Made by a program: the position numbers and the translations under genes. Positions 21,815 through 31,303 of a stretch of 64,000 nucleotides of DNA are shown here, in pieces. The notes under the pieces were generated by a model, which did no database searches, was not told the DNA's origin, and saw only the letters and a program-made list of their open reading frames with translations. The DNA comes from Streptomyces sp. CBMA29 (GTDB lineage Bacteria; Actinomycetota; Actinomycetes; Streptomycetales; Streptomycetaceae). The first letter of the stretch is position 1; each line of letters starts with the position of its first letter. The stretch lies in the NCBI RefSeq assembly GCF_014596445.1, contig NZ_MECL01000077.1:29828-93827 (forward strand). The letters run 5' to 3'.

Positions 21815-23587
21815 CTAGTTGCTGTCGCCGGTGCGCTGGCCGAGGGTGACGGTGGTGGTGTGGGAGGTGCCGTTGCGGGTGTAGGTGATGGTGGCCTTGT
21901 CGCCGGGGGAGTGCTGCCAGATCTCGCCGATGAGGGTCTGGCCGCTGTCGATGAGGGTGTCGTCGAAGCGGGTGATGACGTCACCGGGCTTGAGGCCGGC
22001 GTTGGCGCCGGGGCCGCCGGAGGTGATGGCGGTGCTGGAGTCGGTGGAGATCTTGGCACCGTCGCCCTGGTACTGGGTGTCGAGGCTGACGCCGATCACC
22101 GGGTAGACGGGCTGGCCGGTCTTGATGAGCTGGTCGGCGACGCGCTTGGCCTGGTTGATGGGGATGGCGAAGCCGAGGCCGACGCTGCCGCCCTGGGTGC
22201 CGGGGTCGCTGTTGCCCGCGGGCTGGATGGCGGAGTTGATGCCGATGACGGCGCCGTTGGCGTTGAGGAGGGGGCCGCCGGAGTTGCCGGGGTTGATCGA
22301 GGCGTCGGTCTGGATCGCGCTCATGTAGGAGGCGCTGCTGCCCTGGCCGTCGCTGGAGGCGACGGGGCGGTGGACGGCGCTGACGATGCCGGTGGTGACC
22401 GTGCCGGAGAGGCCGAAGGGGGCGCCGATGGCGATGGTGGCGTCGCCGACCTGCGCCTGGTCGGAGTTGCCGAGCGGCAGCGGGGTGAGCTTGACGCCGC
22501 TGGCGTTCTTCAGCTTGACGACGGCCACGTCGTACCCCTGGGCGCGGCCGATGACGGCCGCGTCGTACGTCTTGCCGTTGGAGAAGGTGACGGTGAGCTT
22601 GCCGCCGTTGGCCGCCGGGGCGACCACGTGGTTGTTGGTGAGGATGTGGCCCTCGGTGTCGTAGACGAAACCGGTGCCGGTGCCGCTCTCCTGGCTGCCG
22701 CTGGCCTTGATGGTGACGACGCTCGGCAGCGCCTTGTTGGCGATGCCCGCCACCGAGGTCGGGGCCCGGTTGAACGCCTTCTGGCTGCCGGAGTCGGAGA
22801 CGGTGGTGGAGGAGGTGGAACTCCCCTTGTCGTTGTGGTCGGCGATCGCGTAGCCGACGCCTCCGCCGACGCCGCCCGCCACCAGCGCGGCGACCAGGAC
22901 GGCGGCGACCATGCCGCCGATGCCGCCGCGGCGCTTGTGGCCGTCGTTCGGCGGCGGGGGAACGTGCGTGCCCCAGGCCGGCGGCAGACCGCCGGGACCG
23001 CCGGGCTGGCCGGTACCGGGCGCGTTCGCCGCGCCGTAGGGGGACGACGGCGCGGCGAACGGATCGTGCGGCCCGCCACCGTGGCCGGACCCGCCATGCC
23101 CCGACCCCGCACCCTGCTCCGTACCCGACGCACCCGACGCACCGAACGCGCCCGACGCCGCGGGCGGCTGCTCCGCCGCGAACACCGAGGCAGGCGGCGT
23201 CCCGTAAGGCGAAGGCGGCCCGCTCGGCGGCCCGTAAGGCGAGGGCGAAGGCGAAGGAGAAGGTGCGGGCGAAGAGGAGGAAGAGAAGGAGGAGGACGAC
23301 GAGTACGGGTCGGCCGGGGCCCGGTACGGATCCGCGGGCGGCATCGGAGCCGCGTCCCGTACCTCCGGCAGGATCTCCGTACGCGACTCGCCGTCCGCGG
23401 ACGCCGGGGGAGCGGCGGGCGCGGGCGGAGTGGCCGGAGTGGCCGGAGGGGCCGTCGGAGGAGCGGTCGGCGGGGCGAGCGGCGGAGCGGCAGGAGGTAC
23501 GGGGGCCTGGGCCGCCGAGGCACCGTCGGGCGCGGGCGCTGCCGACTCCGCAGCCGAGCCGGAGCCGGCTTCGTTCTCGGTGCTCAC
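21815..23587 (-). CDS. HtrA/DegP-type trypsin-like serine protease with PDZ
   Basis: 590 aa from a GTG at 23587 with GAGGAG upstream; the open frame to 24598 is antisense to the GDPD gene. Residues 1-~215 are a Pro/Ser/Ala/Gly-rich disordered cytoplasmic region. One membrane helix follows (GGMVAAVLVAALVAGGVGGG), so the protease faces outward. Catalytic triad: His in LTNNHVV, Asp in GYDVAVVKL, Ser in NPGNSGGPL. PDZ domain at the C-terminus with GLKPGDVITRFDDTLIDS. Envelope protein quality control is the expected role. The gene starts 190 bp from the divergent GDPD gene. Confidence 0.93.
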   Translation of the reverse strand: MSTENEAGSGSAAESAAPAPDGASAAQAPVPPAAPPLAPPTAPPTAPPATPATPPAPAAPPASADGESRTEILPEVRDAAPMPPADPYRAPADPYSSSSSFSSSSSPAPSPSPSPSPYGPPSGPPSPYGTPPASVFAAEQPPAASGAFGASGASGTEQGAGSGHGGSGHGGGPHDPFAAPSSPYGAANAPGTGQPGGPGGLPPAWGTHVPPPPNDGHKRRGGIGGMVAAVLVAALVAGGVGGGVGYAIADHNDKGSSTSSTTVSDSGSQKAFNRAPTSVAGIANKALPSVVTIKASGSQESGTGTGFVYDTEGHILTNNHVVAPAANGGKLTVTFSNGKTYDAAVIGRAQGYDVAVVKLKNASGVKLTPLPLGNSDQAQVGDATIAIGAPFGLSGTVTTGIVSAVHRPVASSDGQGSSASYMSAIQTDASINPGNSGGPLLNANGAVIGINSAIQPAGNSDPGTQGGSVGLGFAIPINQAKRVADQLIKTGQPVYPVIGVSLDTQYQGDGAKISTDSSTAITSGGPGANAGLKPGDVITRFDDTLIDSGQTLIGEIWQHSPGDKATITYTRNGTSHTTTVTLGQRTGDSN

Positions 23588-23776
23588 AGCGATTCTCCTC
23601 AGGGTCGTGACAGGTTCTGAACAGGATTCCGAACCGGGTGCGGAACAAGGTGGTGGGCCGAACACAGCATTTCCCACGGCGTGTCGGACCGCCGTAAGCG
23701 GTAGCTGTGCATCTTCGCGTACCCGTCGTACGGCCGTGTTACCGGGCCGCCGGGAAGACGGTGGCACCATGGCACG

Positions 23777-24706
23777 GTGACTTACGCGCGCGCGGTCCCG
23801 GAGGGGTTTGCGGACGGGCGACCTGTCCAGGTCGTCGCCCACAGAGGCGCCTCCGCGGACGTACCAGAACATACGCTCGCCGCGTACCGGAAAGCCATCG
23901 CGGACGGGGCCGACGCCCTGGACTGCGACGTCCGGCTGACCTCGGACGGCGAACTGGTGTGTGTCCACGACCGGCGGGTGGACCGTACGTCGAACGGCCG
24001 GGGCGCCGTCTCCTCCCTCGCACTGGCCGACCTCGCCACGCTGGACTTCGGCTCCTGGAAGGACGGCCACGGAGAACCTGGCGGCCCAGGAAGCCGGGAC
24101 CGTCACCCAGGAGACGCCCGTACGAAAGACGCGCATATAAGCGCGCGTATAAGAGGGGCCCGCGCGGGACGCGTAAAAGAAGAGGACGAAAACGCCGTAC
24201 GCGAACGCAGCGGCGTCCTCACGCTCCGCCGCCTGCTGGAACTGGTCGCGGACACCGACCGCCGCGTGGAGGTGGCGATCGAGACGAAGCACCCGACGCG
24301 CTGGTCGGGCCAGGTCGAGCGGCGGCTGCTCGACCTGTTGCGGCACTTCGGTATGGACCGCCCGGCGCGCGGGGAGCCCGCCCAGGTGCGGGTGATGAGC
24401 TTCTCGCCGCGGGCACTGCGCCGGGTACGGCTGGCCGCGCCCGCGGTTCCGACCGTCTTCCTGGTGCGCCACGCGCTCCCCCGGCGCTGGAGCGGGTGGC
24501 TGCCGGCGGGCGTCGGAATCGCGGGGCCGAGCATGCGGATCGTGCGCGCCGACCCGGGATACGTGGCGCGTTCGCGCCAGGCGGGGCACCGCGTGCACGT
24601 CTGGACGGTGGACGAACCCGCCGATGTCGAGTTGTGCGTACAGCTCGGAGTGGACTCCATCATCACCAACCGCCCGAGTGCGGTTCTGTCCCAGCTGGGT
24701 CGCTGA
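23777..24706 (+). CDS. Glycerophosphodiester phosphodiesterase (GDPD) with internal insertion
   Basis: 309 aa from a GTG at 23777. TIM-barrel GDPD signature: VVAHRGASADVPEHTLAAY, then DALDCDVRLTSDGELVCVHD with the metal Glu replaced by Asp. Downstream are VAIETKHP and a C-terminal HVWTVDEPADVELCV. It cleaves glycerophosphodiesters to glycerol-3-phosphate. Residues ~98-146 (24067-24210) form a hydrophilic insert (including KDAHISARIRGARAGRVKEE) in a region where family members are normally short; it is AT-richer and repetitive in DNA. The insert falls between catalytic strands but in frame. No signal peptide, so probably cytoplasmic. Confidence 0.9.
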   Translation: MTYARAVPEGFADGRPVQVVAHRGASADVPEHTLAAYRKAIADGADALDCDVRLTSDGELVCVHDRRVDRTSNGRGAVSSLALADLATLDFGSWKDGHGEPGGPGSRDRHPGDARTKDAHISARIRGARAGRVKEEDENAVRERSGVLTLRRLLELVADTDRRVEVAIETKHPTRWSGQVERRLLDLLRHFGMDRPARGEPAQVRVMSFSPRALRRVRLAAPAVPTVFLVRHALPRRWSGWLPAGVGIAGPSMRIVRADPGYVARSRQAGHRVHVWTVDEPADVELCVQLGVDSIITNRPSAVLSQLGR

Positions 24707-24934
24707 AGTTCACAGATGTCCGCAGGCCACAGCAGGAGTCAACACAGAGCAGCCGACATCAACAGGCAACTGCCGTCACAGGGCGTACCCCGGCGCGTTC
24801 GTATCGTGTTCGGGCTGCAATTGTGCGTCGTGAATGTGTACGGAGTACGTCAATAGATCGCGGTTGGCTTGTTTCCGGCCGAGTCGCAGAGGGCATCCAT
24901 CCCGTGGCGCAAGGGCGTGAAGGAGGTCTCGGGG

Positions 24935-25837
24935 GTGTCGTTGATGGTGGCGCAGGAGGTGCCTACGTCCTCGACCATGGCCCTGCCCCATGGTCCGACC
25001 GGCGTCGCGGTGGCGCGCCGGAAACTGCGGAACGAATTGTGCGCGCAGGACGTGCCGGAGCCGGTGATCGACGACGCCGTCCTCATCCTGTCGGAGTTGC
25101 TGAGCAATTCCTTCCGGCACGCGCGTCCGCTGGAGACGCGCGAGGCCGGTGGCGGCGGGGACGCCGGTGACGCCAATGGCACAAGGTCCGCCCGGGACAC
25201 TCCCCGTACGGGGAACGACGACTGGACGGCCGGCGGCCGTCACGACAGCCCACGGACGGACGACCCACAGACGGACCGCGGCCGTACGGCCAACGACCGT
25301 ACGGACGGTGGCCGCAGCGACAGTGGCCGCACCGACTGCGGCGAGTGCGGGATACGCGCCGCGTGGGCGATAGGCACGGACGGACTCCTCGCGGTCGAGG
25401 TGACCGACGGCGGCGGCCCCACCAGGCCACGCCCCTCCACCCCCTCCCTGAGCGCGCACGGCGGCCGGGGCCTCGGCATCGTCGGGAGCCTGTCGCTGCG
25501 CTGGGGCGTGCGCGACGACGCGCCCGGCGAGGTGACGGTCTGGGCGGTCCTTGCGGTACGCGCCCGGCACGCGCGCCGCGACGACCCGGTGATCGCGGGC
25601 GGCACAGTCGGCACAGGCCCTACGGACGGCACGCGCGGCCAGAGGGCCGGACTCGGCGGAATCGGCGGTACGGGAATCAGTCCGATCGTCGGTGCGGGCG
25701 GCGGCCTGCCGGTGGGCATGTCGATGGGCATGTCGATGGACCTGGCCGAATCGATCGAAGCGTTCGACGCGCTCGGGTCGCTCGGGTCGCTGAACACCGC
25801 GTTCGACTCGGTCGAGGCGGTCGACGAACGCGGCTGA
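24935..25837 (+). CDS. HATPase_c regulatory ATPase with low-complexity insert
   Basis: 300 aa from a GTG at 24935 with AAGGAGGT eight bases upstream. GHKL fold: N box LILSELLSNSFRHA, then about 65 residues of Gly/Asp/Arg/Thr repeats, then the G1 box VEVTDGGGP and G2 box HGGRGLGIVGSL. The insert splits the N box from the G boxes. A second Gly-rich tail with two MGMSM-type repeats follows. Anti-sigma/regulatory kinase of the RsbW type; partner unknown. A paralogue-like copy is at 33276-33719. Confidence 0.85.
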   Translation: MSLMVAQEVPTSSTMALPHGPTGVAVARRKLRNELCAQDVPEPVIDDAVLILSELLSNSFRHARPLETREAGGGGDAGDANGTRSARDTPRTGNDDWTAGGRHDSPRTDDPQTDRGRTANDRTDGGRSDSGRTDCGECGIRAAWAIGTDGLLAVEVTDGGGPTRPRPSTPSLSAHGGRGLGIVGSLSLRWGVRDDAPGEVTVWAVLAVRARHARRDDPVIAGGTVGTGPTDGTRGQRAGLGGIGGTGISPIVGAGGGLPVGMSMGMSMDLAESIEAFDALGSLGSLNTAFDSVEAVDERG

Positions 25838-26031
25838 GGTCGCGGGCCCACGCGGAGGGCCGCACCCACCCGCGCGGGGCACGGCACGGGGCACGGCACG
25901 CGGCGCGGCGCGCAGGGCGGCGCCCCGGTGACCTCCCCCGCCCCTCCACACGCCTCGCCGTGGTCCGGCGGCGGCCTCGCCGGGCGCTAGGCTCGCGGCC
26001 GGAACACCGCCGTTACGGGAGAGACCGAGCC

Positions 26032-26994
26032 ATGGCCAAGAAGCGCGCGACCGCGACGAAGACGAAGGTCCCGACGAGCGGAGAGGTCCCGGTGGTCGGC
26101 GCGCGCGAGCCCTGCCCCTGCGGCTCGGGCCGCCGGTACAAGGCGTGTCACGGCCGCGAGGCGTCGCACGCGGTGACCGAGCTGGTGCGTCGCCCGTTCG
26201 AGGGGCTGCCCGGCGAGTGCGACTGGGTCGCGCTGCGCGAGCTGGTCCCGGCGGCGACCGCCCCGCTCACCCTCAAGGACGCGCTGCCCGACGGCGTTCC
26301 TTCGGTGACGCTCGGCACCGTGCTGCCGATGGCCTGGCCAGGACTGCGCCGCGACACCGGGGCCGTCCTGCTCGGCCTCCAGAACGAGGCGGCGTCCGGT
26401 GACGTCAGCCGCGACCTCGCCGACACGCTGCTGCGCGCGCTCACCGCGGCGCCCGGCAATCCGGTGGACGGCCGCCGCCCGCCGCAGGACGGGCCGCGCC
26501 TCCAGGACGTGCTCGACCTCGACGCGCCCTTCACGCCTGAGGTGCACAGCGGCTTCGAGTTCTGGCTGGAGGACGCCGACGCGGCGACCGGCGAGGTGGC
26601 CGCGTCGCTGGAGCGCGCCAACCAGGCGGCGATCCCGACCGTACGGCTGACCGGCGTGGACGCCGCGTACTGGTGCGAGACGCCGGAGAAGAACCACCTG
26701 CGGTGGGTCATGCCGCACCCCGAGGAGGAGTTGCTCGACGCGCTGGCCCGGCTGCACGCCGCCGGGGTGTCGTCGCTGGGTGACGGTACGCGGCTGGTCG
26801 GCTCCTTCCGCGCGCACGGGCTCGTGGTGCCGGTGTGGGACCTGCCGGTCGGCATGGGCGCCGACGAGGTGGAGAAGCCCGCCGCCGCCTTCAACGAGCG
26901 CCTGGCCGAGACGCTCGCCAAGTCCGGCCCCCTCACCGCCGACGAGCGGCGCGCCCGCAGCGGCTTCACCAACCGCCAGATCACCTTGAGCTGA
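26032..26994 (+). CDS. SEC-C zinc-motif protein (DUF5926-like)
   Basis: 320 aa from the ATG at 26032. Lys/Thr-rich N-terminus, then the SEC-C motif PCPCGSGRRYKACHG (about residues 27-41), which binds one zinc as in the SecA tail. The rest matches the actinobacterial DUF5926 pattern from memory, with a conserved GFEFWLEDAD and NRQITLS end. Often misannotated as a preprotein translocase SecA; it has no SecA motor domain. Single gene, role unknown. Confidence 0.85.
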   Translation: MAKKRATATKTKVPTSGEVPVVGAREPCPCGSGRRYKACHGREASHAVTELVRRPFEGLPGECDWVALRELVPAATAPLTLKDALPDGVPSVTLGTVLPMAWPGLRRDTGAVLLGLQNEAASGDVSRDLADTLLRALTAAPGNPVDGRRPPQDGPRLQDVLDLDAPFTPEVHSGFEFWLEDADAATGEVAASLERANQAAIPTVRLTGVDAAYWCETPEKNHLRWVMPHPEEELLDALARLHAAGVSSLGDGTRLVGSFRAHGLVVPVWDLPVGMGADEVEKPAAAFNERLAETLAKSGPLTADERRARSGFTNRQITLS

Positions 26995-27141
26995 CGCCGG
27001 CCGCCGCCTGGCGGCGAGCCATTCCACGGCCTCCAGCCGTACGGGGGGTTGCCCGCGCCCACACGGCGGCAGCCGCTCTCACCACCCGGCCCAGCGGGGC
27101 ACGTCGGCTGTCGCCGGACCACCGGCCGGTGGGGGCGGGCC

Positions 27142-27240
27142 GCGCAGTTCCCCGCGCCCCTGACGGGGCACGTCCTGGGCGAGGCGCCGCGCTGGCGCAG
27201 GACGCCGCGCCGATCTTCTAAGGGGCGCGGGGAACTGCGC
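27142..27240. repeat. Palindromic intergenic repeat unit, copy 1
   Basis: GCGCAGTTCCCCGCGCCCCT (27142-27161) and its exact complement (27221-27240) frame the unit. The internal segment through 27202 recurs almost exactly at 27332-27392. The AGGGGCGCGGGGAACTGCGC end is the common Streptomyces intergenic repeat, recognised from memory. Confidence 0.8.
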
Positions 27241-27331
27241 GACCAGCCCCCACCGGGCCTGCGGCCCGAAAAACCACAGCAACTGCCCCGCTGGGGCCGG
27301 TATGTAAAGCTCGCCACCGTTGTGGCTGGGC

Positions 27332-27392
27332 GCGCGGTTCCCCGCGCCCCTGACGGGGCACGTCCTGGGCGAGGCGCGGCGTTGGCGCAAGG
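27332..27392. repeat. Intergenic repeat, copy 2
   Basis: 61-bp direct copy of 27142-27202 with only a few changes; the inverted partner end is missing, so this copy is partial. Confidence 0.8.
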
Positions 27393-27666
27393 GGGGCGCC
27401 CGATTCGTTGGCGGGCAGAACGTGGCCGGAGGGCGGGCCGTGATTCCGGTCACAACTCCCGTTGAATCGCGCCTAATCGGCGCCCCTGCGCCGTCGGGGA
27501 ATTTGCGAACGGACGAAGTCTTGTTACCGTTTGGGCAGCCCGGTCGCTGGTGCATCCCCCGTCGCCAGCGACCGGGCGTTTCCATGCCCGCGGGGCGCCG
27601 GACGGCGCTTTTCGCCATGCGAGGGATACGACGGCGACGCTTTTCGTCGTACCGGTCGGTAGCGGT

Positions 27667-27936
27667 TCAGGTGCCTTCGGCGGGCGGCGGAAGCATTCCG
27701 TAACCGTCCACGGACGTGGTCCTGGCGTGCGGGGCGCCGAGGCCCGCGTGGCCGGAGTGGCCGCCGTGGTCCGGGTGTTCCGAGGGGCCGTCCGTGGCGG
27801 CGGCCAGCGGCAGGACGACGGCCAGGGCGGCGACGCTCGCGAGGGCGACCATGCGCAGCCCCGACACATGGTCCTGCGCCACCTGCTGAACGGCTAGCGC
27901 ATGCGACTGCGGTTGCGACTGTGACTTCGGCTCCAT
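27667..27936 (-). CDS. Small single-pass membrane protein, His/Gly-rich tail
   Basis: 89 aa from the ATG at 27936 with AGGTGGGG upstream. A Gln/Ser-rich head (KSQSQPQSHALAVQQVAQ) leads to a hydrophobic helix (LRMVALASVAALAVVLPLAA). An outward tail then carries a His cluster (HPDHGGHSGH), which could bind metal. No family recognised. Moderate support: good composition and layout, weak RBS. Flanked on both sides by non-coding DNA. Confidence 0.5.
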   Translation of the reverse strand: MEPKSQSQPQSHALAVQQVAQDHVSGLRMVALASVAALAVVLPLAAATDGPSEHPDHGGHSGHAGLGAPHARTTSVDGYGMLPPPAEGT

Positions 27937-28078
27937 GGGCACGACCCCACCTGCGCTCGACGGTTGCGGTCCGCCGAACGTAGCGGGCGGACCGGGGACT
28001 TCGGGACGATCAGGCGCCGTTCAGCGCAGGGCCGGGGCCCTCGGCTACCCGAACGAGTGACAGCGCGCGCGGCATCAC

Positions 28079-28123
28079 GACACCGCGCCCGCCCTGAACA
28101 GCGTTCAGAACAGGCGCGGTGTC
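28079..28123 (-). terminator. Nested hairpin downstream of the primase-polymerase-like gene
   Basis: Outer arms GACACCGCGCC (28079-28089) and its complement (28113-28123). Inner hairpin CTGAAC-AGC-GTTCAG (28094-28108). It lies 37 bp beyond the stop of the minus-strand gene. Confidence 0.65.
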
Positions 28124-28159
28124 AACGCAGCACATCGATACGCGCATCAAATAAGCGCA

Positions 28160-28873
28160 TCAATAGGTGAGCCGGTCGCCGTCCGGCGCGGTGCGGCCCG
28201 CGCGGACGAGGGCGTCCACGAGGTCGCCGATCCGCGGCAGCCACGGCGCGGCGCCGCCGAGCCCGACCGGCGCGTCGGGCCCCGTCGCCTCGGGCACCGG
28301 GGGCCGCACCCAGCGGAGCTGCCCCGCGCTGCTGCTCGACGGCGGCAGCGCCACGTATCCGCCGTCGCCGTGGTAGCGCAGCGACGTCGGCACCCAGTCC
28401 TGGCTGTCGAGGAGTTCGCCCAGTTCGGCGAGCGAGTAGGGCGCGACGAGGATCACGTACCGGGTGGGGGTGGCGACCACCGGGCCGAGCCGTACGCCGA
28501 GGCGTTCGATCGCGTCGAGCGCCCGCGTGCCGGCCACCGCGGGCAGACTCGCCGCGGACACCCGGTCGCCGGTCGCGAGGACCACCGGCGCGTCCGGCCT
28601 GCACGTCCACCACCAGCGCACCATGCGCGGGTCACGGGTGGCGGCCAGGAGTCCCGGCTCGTGCGGATGGGCGCCGGGCACCGGGCAGTTGGGGCGGGCG
28701 CAGGCGCACGGCTGCGCACCGGTCGCCCGCCATGTGCCGCGTTTGTCGTATCCGACACCGGGCACCACAGGCCATTGCCACTGCTCGGCATAGGTGAGCG
28801 CCGCGTCACGCAACGCGGTCCGCCCCTTTCGCGGCAGTGAGAGCTTGCGTCGCCTTCCGAGGATCTCGCGCAT
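28160..28873 (-). CDS. Primase-polymerase-like (bifunctional DNA primase/polymerase N-terminal) protein
   Basis: 237 aa from the ATG at 28873; the open frame upstream is not coding. N-terminal AALTYAEQWQWPVVPG and the PHEPGLLAATRDPRMVRWWW segment match the Prim-Pol-like family seen as short stand-alone Streptomyces proteins. The catalytic DxD cannot be found with confidence (APVVLATGDRVS at the expected place lacks it), so polymerase activity is doubtful. A CACARPNCPVPG Cys cluster may bind zinc. No mobile-element genes are nearby, so this is a core gene and not the missing AICE replicase. Confidence 0.75.
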   Translation of the reverse strand: MREILGRRRKLSLPRKGRTALRDAALTYAEQWQWPVVPGVGYDKRGTWRATGAQPCACARPNCPVPGAHPHEPGLLAATRDPRMVRWWWTCRPDAPVVLATGDRVSAASLPAVAGTRALDAIERLGVRLGPVVATPTRYVILVAPYSLAELGELLDSQDWVPTSLRYHGDGGYVALPPSSSSAGQLRWVRPPVPEATGPDAPVGLGGAAPWLPRIGDLVDALVRAGRTAPDGDRLTY

Positions 28874-29476
28874 CAGCGCTCGTTCCTTTCCGTTAACGCC
28901 CAGGGATCTGCCCTTGCACACGTATCTGTCGAGCACACCGTTTACGAGGCAGCGCATCACGCCGCCGGCCGAGCGTGGAACGTGGCGGTGGGTGGCGTGC
29001 GCATGGCGCTTGCTCACTTGCCCCGATCGCGAGCCACAAGTCGTGGATCCCGTTGGGCGCAGCTCCCGCTCGCCACTCGGGGTGGGGTCGGCTGTCAATT
29101 GCTTACGTACTACGACGCTTGAGCCGGACTCCGGGTTCCTACCCATCACCCGCAAATATGACGCGCTGTTGGCCGGGATCAGTCGACAGCGCGCATGAGA
29201 CGGGGGTAGCGCTTTCTGGCCAACCTGTGGCGGCGTGACGGCTACTCCAGGCCACCGGCGCACCACGGCACGTGACGCCGGTCACGTCCCGACACCACAC
29301 CGTCTACCAGGACAATCCTGGACATGCCCGCGATTGTGCGTGTACAAGTGGGTTCCTTGGTAGCGGCGCGCCACGACATGGGGGTTTGCGATGCTATTGA
29401 TGCAGATGCTCCGCGCTTTGCGGACGAAAAGCGCGGAATGCCCCATCCATCGGCGACTGGCCGGAAGCCCCCGGCC
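28874..29476. promoter_or_regulatory. Divergent intergenic region
   Basis: About 600 bp between the minus gene (28873) and the phosphatase gene. It is AT-richer than its surroundings, especially 29340-29450. The phosphatase frame is open from 29324, so part may be coding. No clear operator or RNA structure seen. Confidence 0.4.
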
Positions 29477-31303
29477 ATGAGCGCCGCTCACATGAAAAAA
29501 GTGGCCGGAACCGAGCCACCTCCTTCCGCGGCGGCGCAAAATGCGTCCTCTGCGGGAGGCCCCGCGCAGGTCACGGCCGCCTCCGCGGTCCCCGCCGTCT
29601 CCCCCGCCGCTCCGCCCGCACCCGCGACGGAACCGGCGGCAGGACCGGCGGCAGGACCATCGACGGCACCAGCGACGGAACCGGCGGCCGATTCCGCGGC
29701 GACCGCGCCCGTAGCCGACCCGGCCACCGGAGCCGTGGCCAAGCCCGTGACCGTACCCGGTGCGGGCCGTCCTCGGGAGCCGGAGGCAGTGGCCGGTGAT
29801 GCGCCTGGTGATGCGCCTGGTGATGCGGCCGGTGACCGGTACGGCTCCCCCGCCGTGCAGGACCGGCTGGCCTCCTGGGTGTGCGACCTGTCCCTGGTGC
29901 ACGAGCTGACCGAGCGGCTGGCCCGTACGACCGCGCTGGACGACACGCTGCACGAGGTGCTGCGCGCCGGGGCCACCCTGGTCGGCGCCCGCCGCGGCAT
30001 GGTCGCGCTGGAACCGGCCGACGGCCTCGGCCCCGAACGCACCGTCGGCCTCGGCCTCGGCCACGCCGACCTCGGCACGATCGAGACCGTGCCCGTACCC
30101 CGTACGTCCGCCTCCGACACCGGCGTGCCGGGTGACGCGAGCGGATCAGGGGCGCGGGACGGATCAGGGGCGCGGGACGACTGTGCGGCGCGGGACGAAT
30201 CAGGGGCGCGGGACGACTGTGCGGCGCGGGACGGATCAGAGGCGCGGGACGGATCAGGGGCGGAGGACGCATGGCAGGCGCGGGACGCGGACGGCGAACG
30301 CGTCCACGCCGACCTGCTGCACGAACCCGGCCTCGACCGGCGGCACCGCGAGGTCGCCGTCCAGCTCGGCCTCGGCGCGAGCTACGCGCTGCGGCTGACG
30401 GCGCAGTCGCACGGCAGGCTGGGCACGGCCGTGTGGTTCTACGACGAACCCGCGGAGCCCGACGACCGGCAGCGCCGCCTGATGGGCCTGTATCTGCGTT
30501 TCGCCGCCGAGCACACCGCACGCGTGCTCGACCTGCGCCGCGCACGGGACACCACGGCGGCGCTGGCCGCGGAACTGCTGCCCGAACGGCTGCCGCGCGT
30601 CCCCGGCGTACGGGCGGCGGTCCGGCACCGCACGAGTCCGCGCGGCGGCGGCGACTGGTACGACGCGCTGCCGCTGCCCGAGGGCGCGCTCGGCCTGGCC
30701 GTCGGCGGGGTGACGGGGCGCGGTCCCGGCGCGGTGGCCGCGATGGGACGGCTGCGCGCGAGCCTGCGCGCGTACGCGGTGATGGAGGGCGAGGACCCGG
30801 TCGCGGTCCTGTCCGACCTGGAACTGCTGATGCGGCTCACCGAGCCCGCCAGGTCCGCGACGGCGCTGTTCGCGTACGTGGAGGCGGCGGCGGGGAACGG
30901 CGGCCCGCGCCCGGCGGGCGGCCCCGGCGGCCGGAAGCTGATCCTGGCGGGCGCGGGACACTGCCCGCCGCTGGTGGTCGGCGACCGCCGCTGCGAGTAC
31001 GTCGAGACGTCGCTGTCCGCGCCGCTGAACATGCTCAGCTGCTGGGAGGCGCCCAGCGTCGAGCTGTACGCGCGGCCCGGCGAGACCCTGGTGCTGTACA
31101 CGGACGGGCTGCTGCACCGTACGGGGGAGTCCGCCGACCGGGCGCTCGCCCGGCTGCACGCCGCCGCGCAGAGCGCCCCGCGCCCGGCCCGCGACGACCC
31201 CGACCGTCTCGTCGACCACATCCTGCACGCCGTGCTGCCCGACGGCCTCGACCGTTCCGAGGGCGTCGAGGACGTCGTCCTGCTCGCCGTCCGTTTCGAC
31301 TGA
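29477..31303 (+). CDS. SpoIIE-type PP2C phosphatase with GAF domain; metal Asp replaced
   Basis: About 608 aa. The frame is open from ATG 29324; ATG 29477 is my choice, and 29492 is also possible. Ala/Pro-rich N-terminus, GAF-like domain (~residues 125-330) interrupted by acidic repeats (GSGARD/CAARD units, 30130-30260), then SpoIIE phosphatase (~375-605). GGGDWYDALP is intact, but the usual GDV-G-HG motif reads VGGVTGRGPG: the metal-binding Asp is Gly. AGAGHCPPL, VLYTDGL and EDVVLLAV are kept. Activity is therefore uncertain and a sensing/pseudophosphatase role is possible. Likely partner of an anti-sigma system. Confidence 0.85.
   Translation: MSAAHMKKVAGTEPPPSAAAQNASSAGGPAQVTAASAVPAVSPAAPPAPATEPAAGPAAGPSTAPATEPAADSAATAPVADPATGAVAKPVTVPGAGRPREPEAVAGDAPGDAPGDAAGDRYGSPAVQDRLASWVCDLSLVHELTERLARTTALDDTLHEVLRAGATLVGARRGMVALEPADGLGPERTVGLGLGHADLGTIETVPVPRTSASDTGVPGDASGSGARDGSGARDDCAARDESGARDDCAARDGSEARDGSGAEDAWQARDADGERVHADLLHEPGLDRRHREVAVQLGLGASYALRLTAQSHGRLGTAVWFYDEPAEPDDRQRRLMGLYLRFAAEHTARVLDLRRARDTTAALAAELLPERLPRVPGVRAAVRHRTSPRGGGDWYDALPLPEGALGLAVGGVTGRGPGAVAAMGRLRASLRAYAVMEGEDPVAVLSDLELLMRLTEPARSATALFAYVEAAAGNGGPRPAGGPGGRKLILAGAGHCPPLVVGDRRCEYVETSLSAPLNMLSCWEAPSVELYARPGETLVLYTDGLLHRTGESADRALARLHAAAQSAPRPARDDPDRLVDHILHAVLPDGLDRSEGVEDVVLLAVRFD

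Larger units (their letters stand above)
26995..27666. other. Intergenic region with Streptomyces-type repeats
   Basis: No supported gene. It holds the repeat copies at 27142-27202 and 27332-27392 and the inverted copy at 27221-27240. Confidence 0.6.

Noticed and set aside
28160..28873. Prim-Pol-like gene as the missing AICE replicase
   Set aside because: It lies 6 kb outside the att-bounded element among core genes and lacks a clear catalytic acidic pair.
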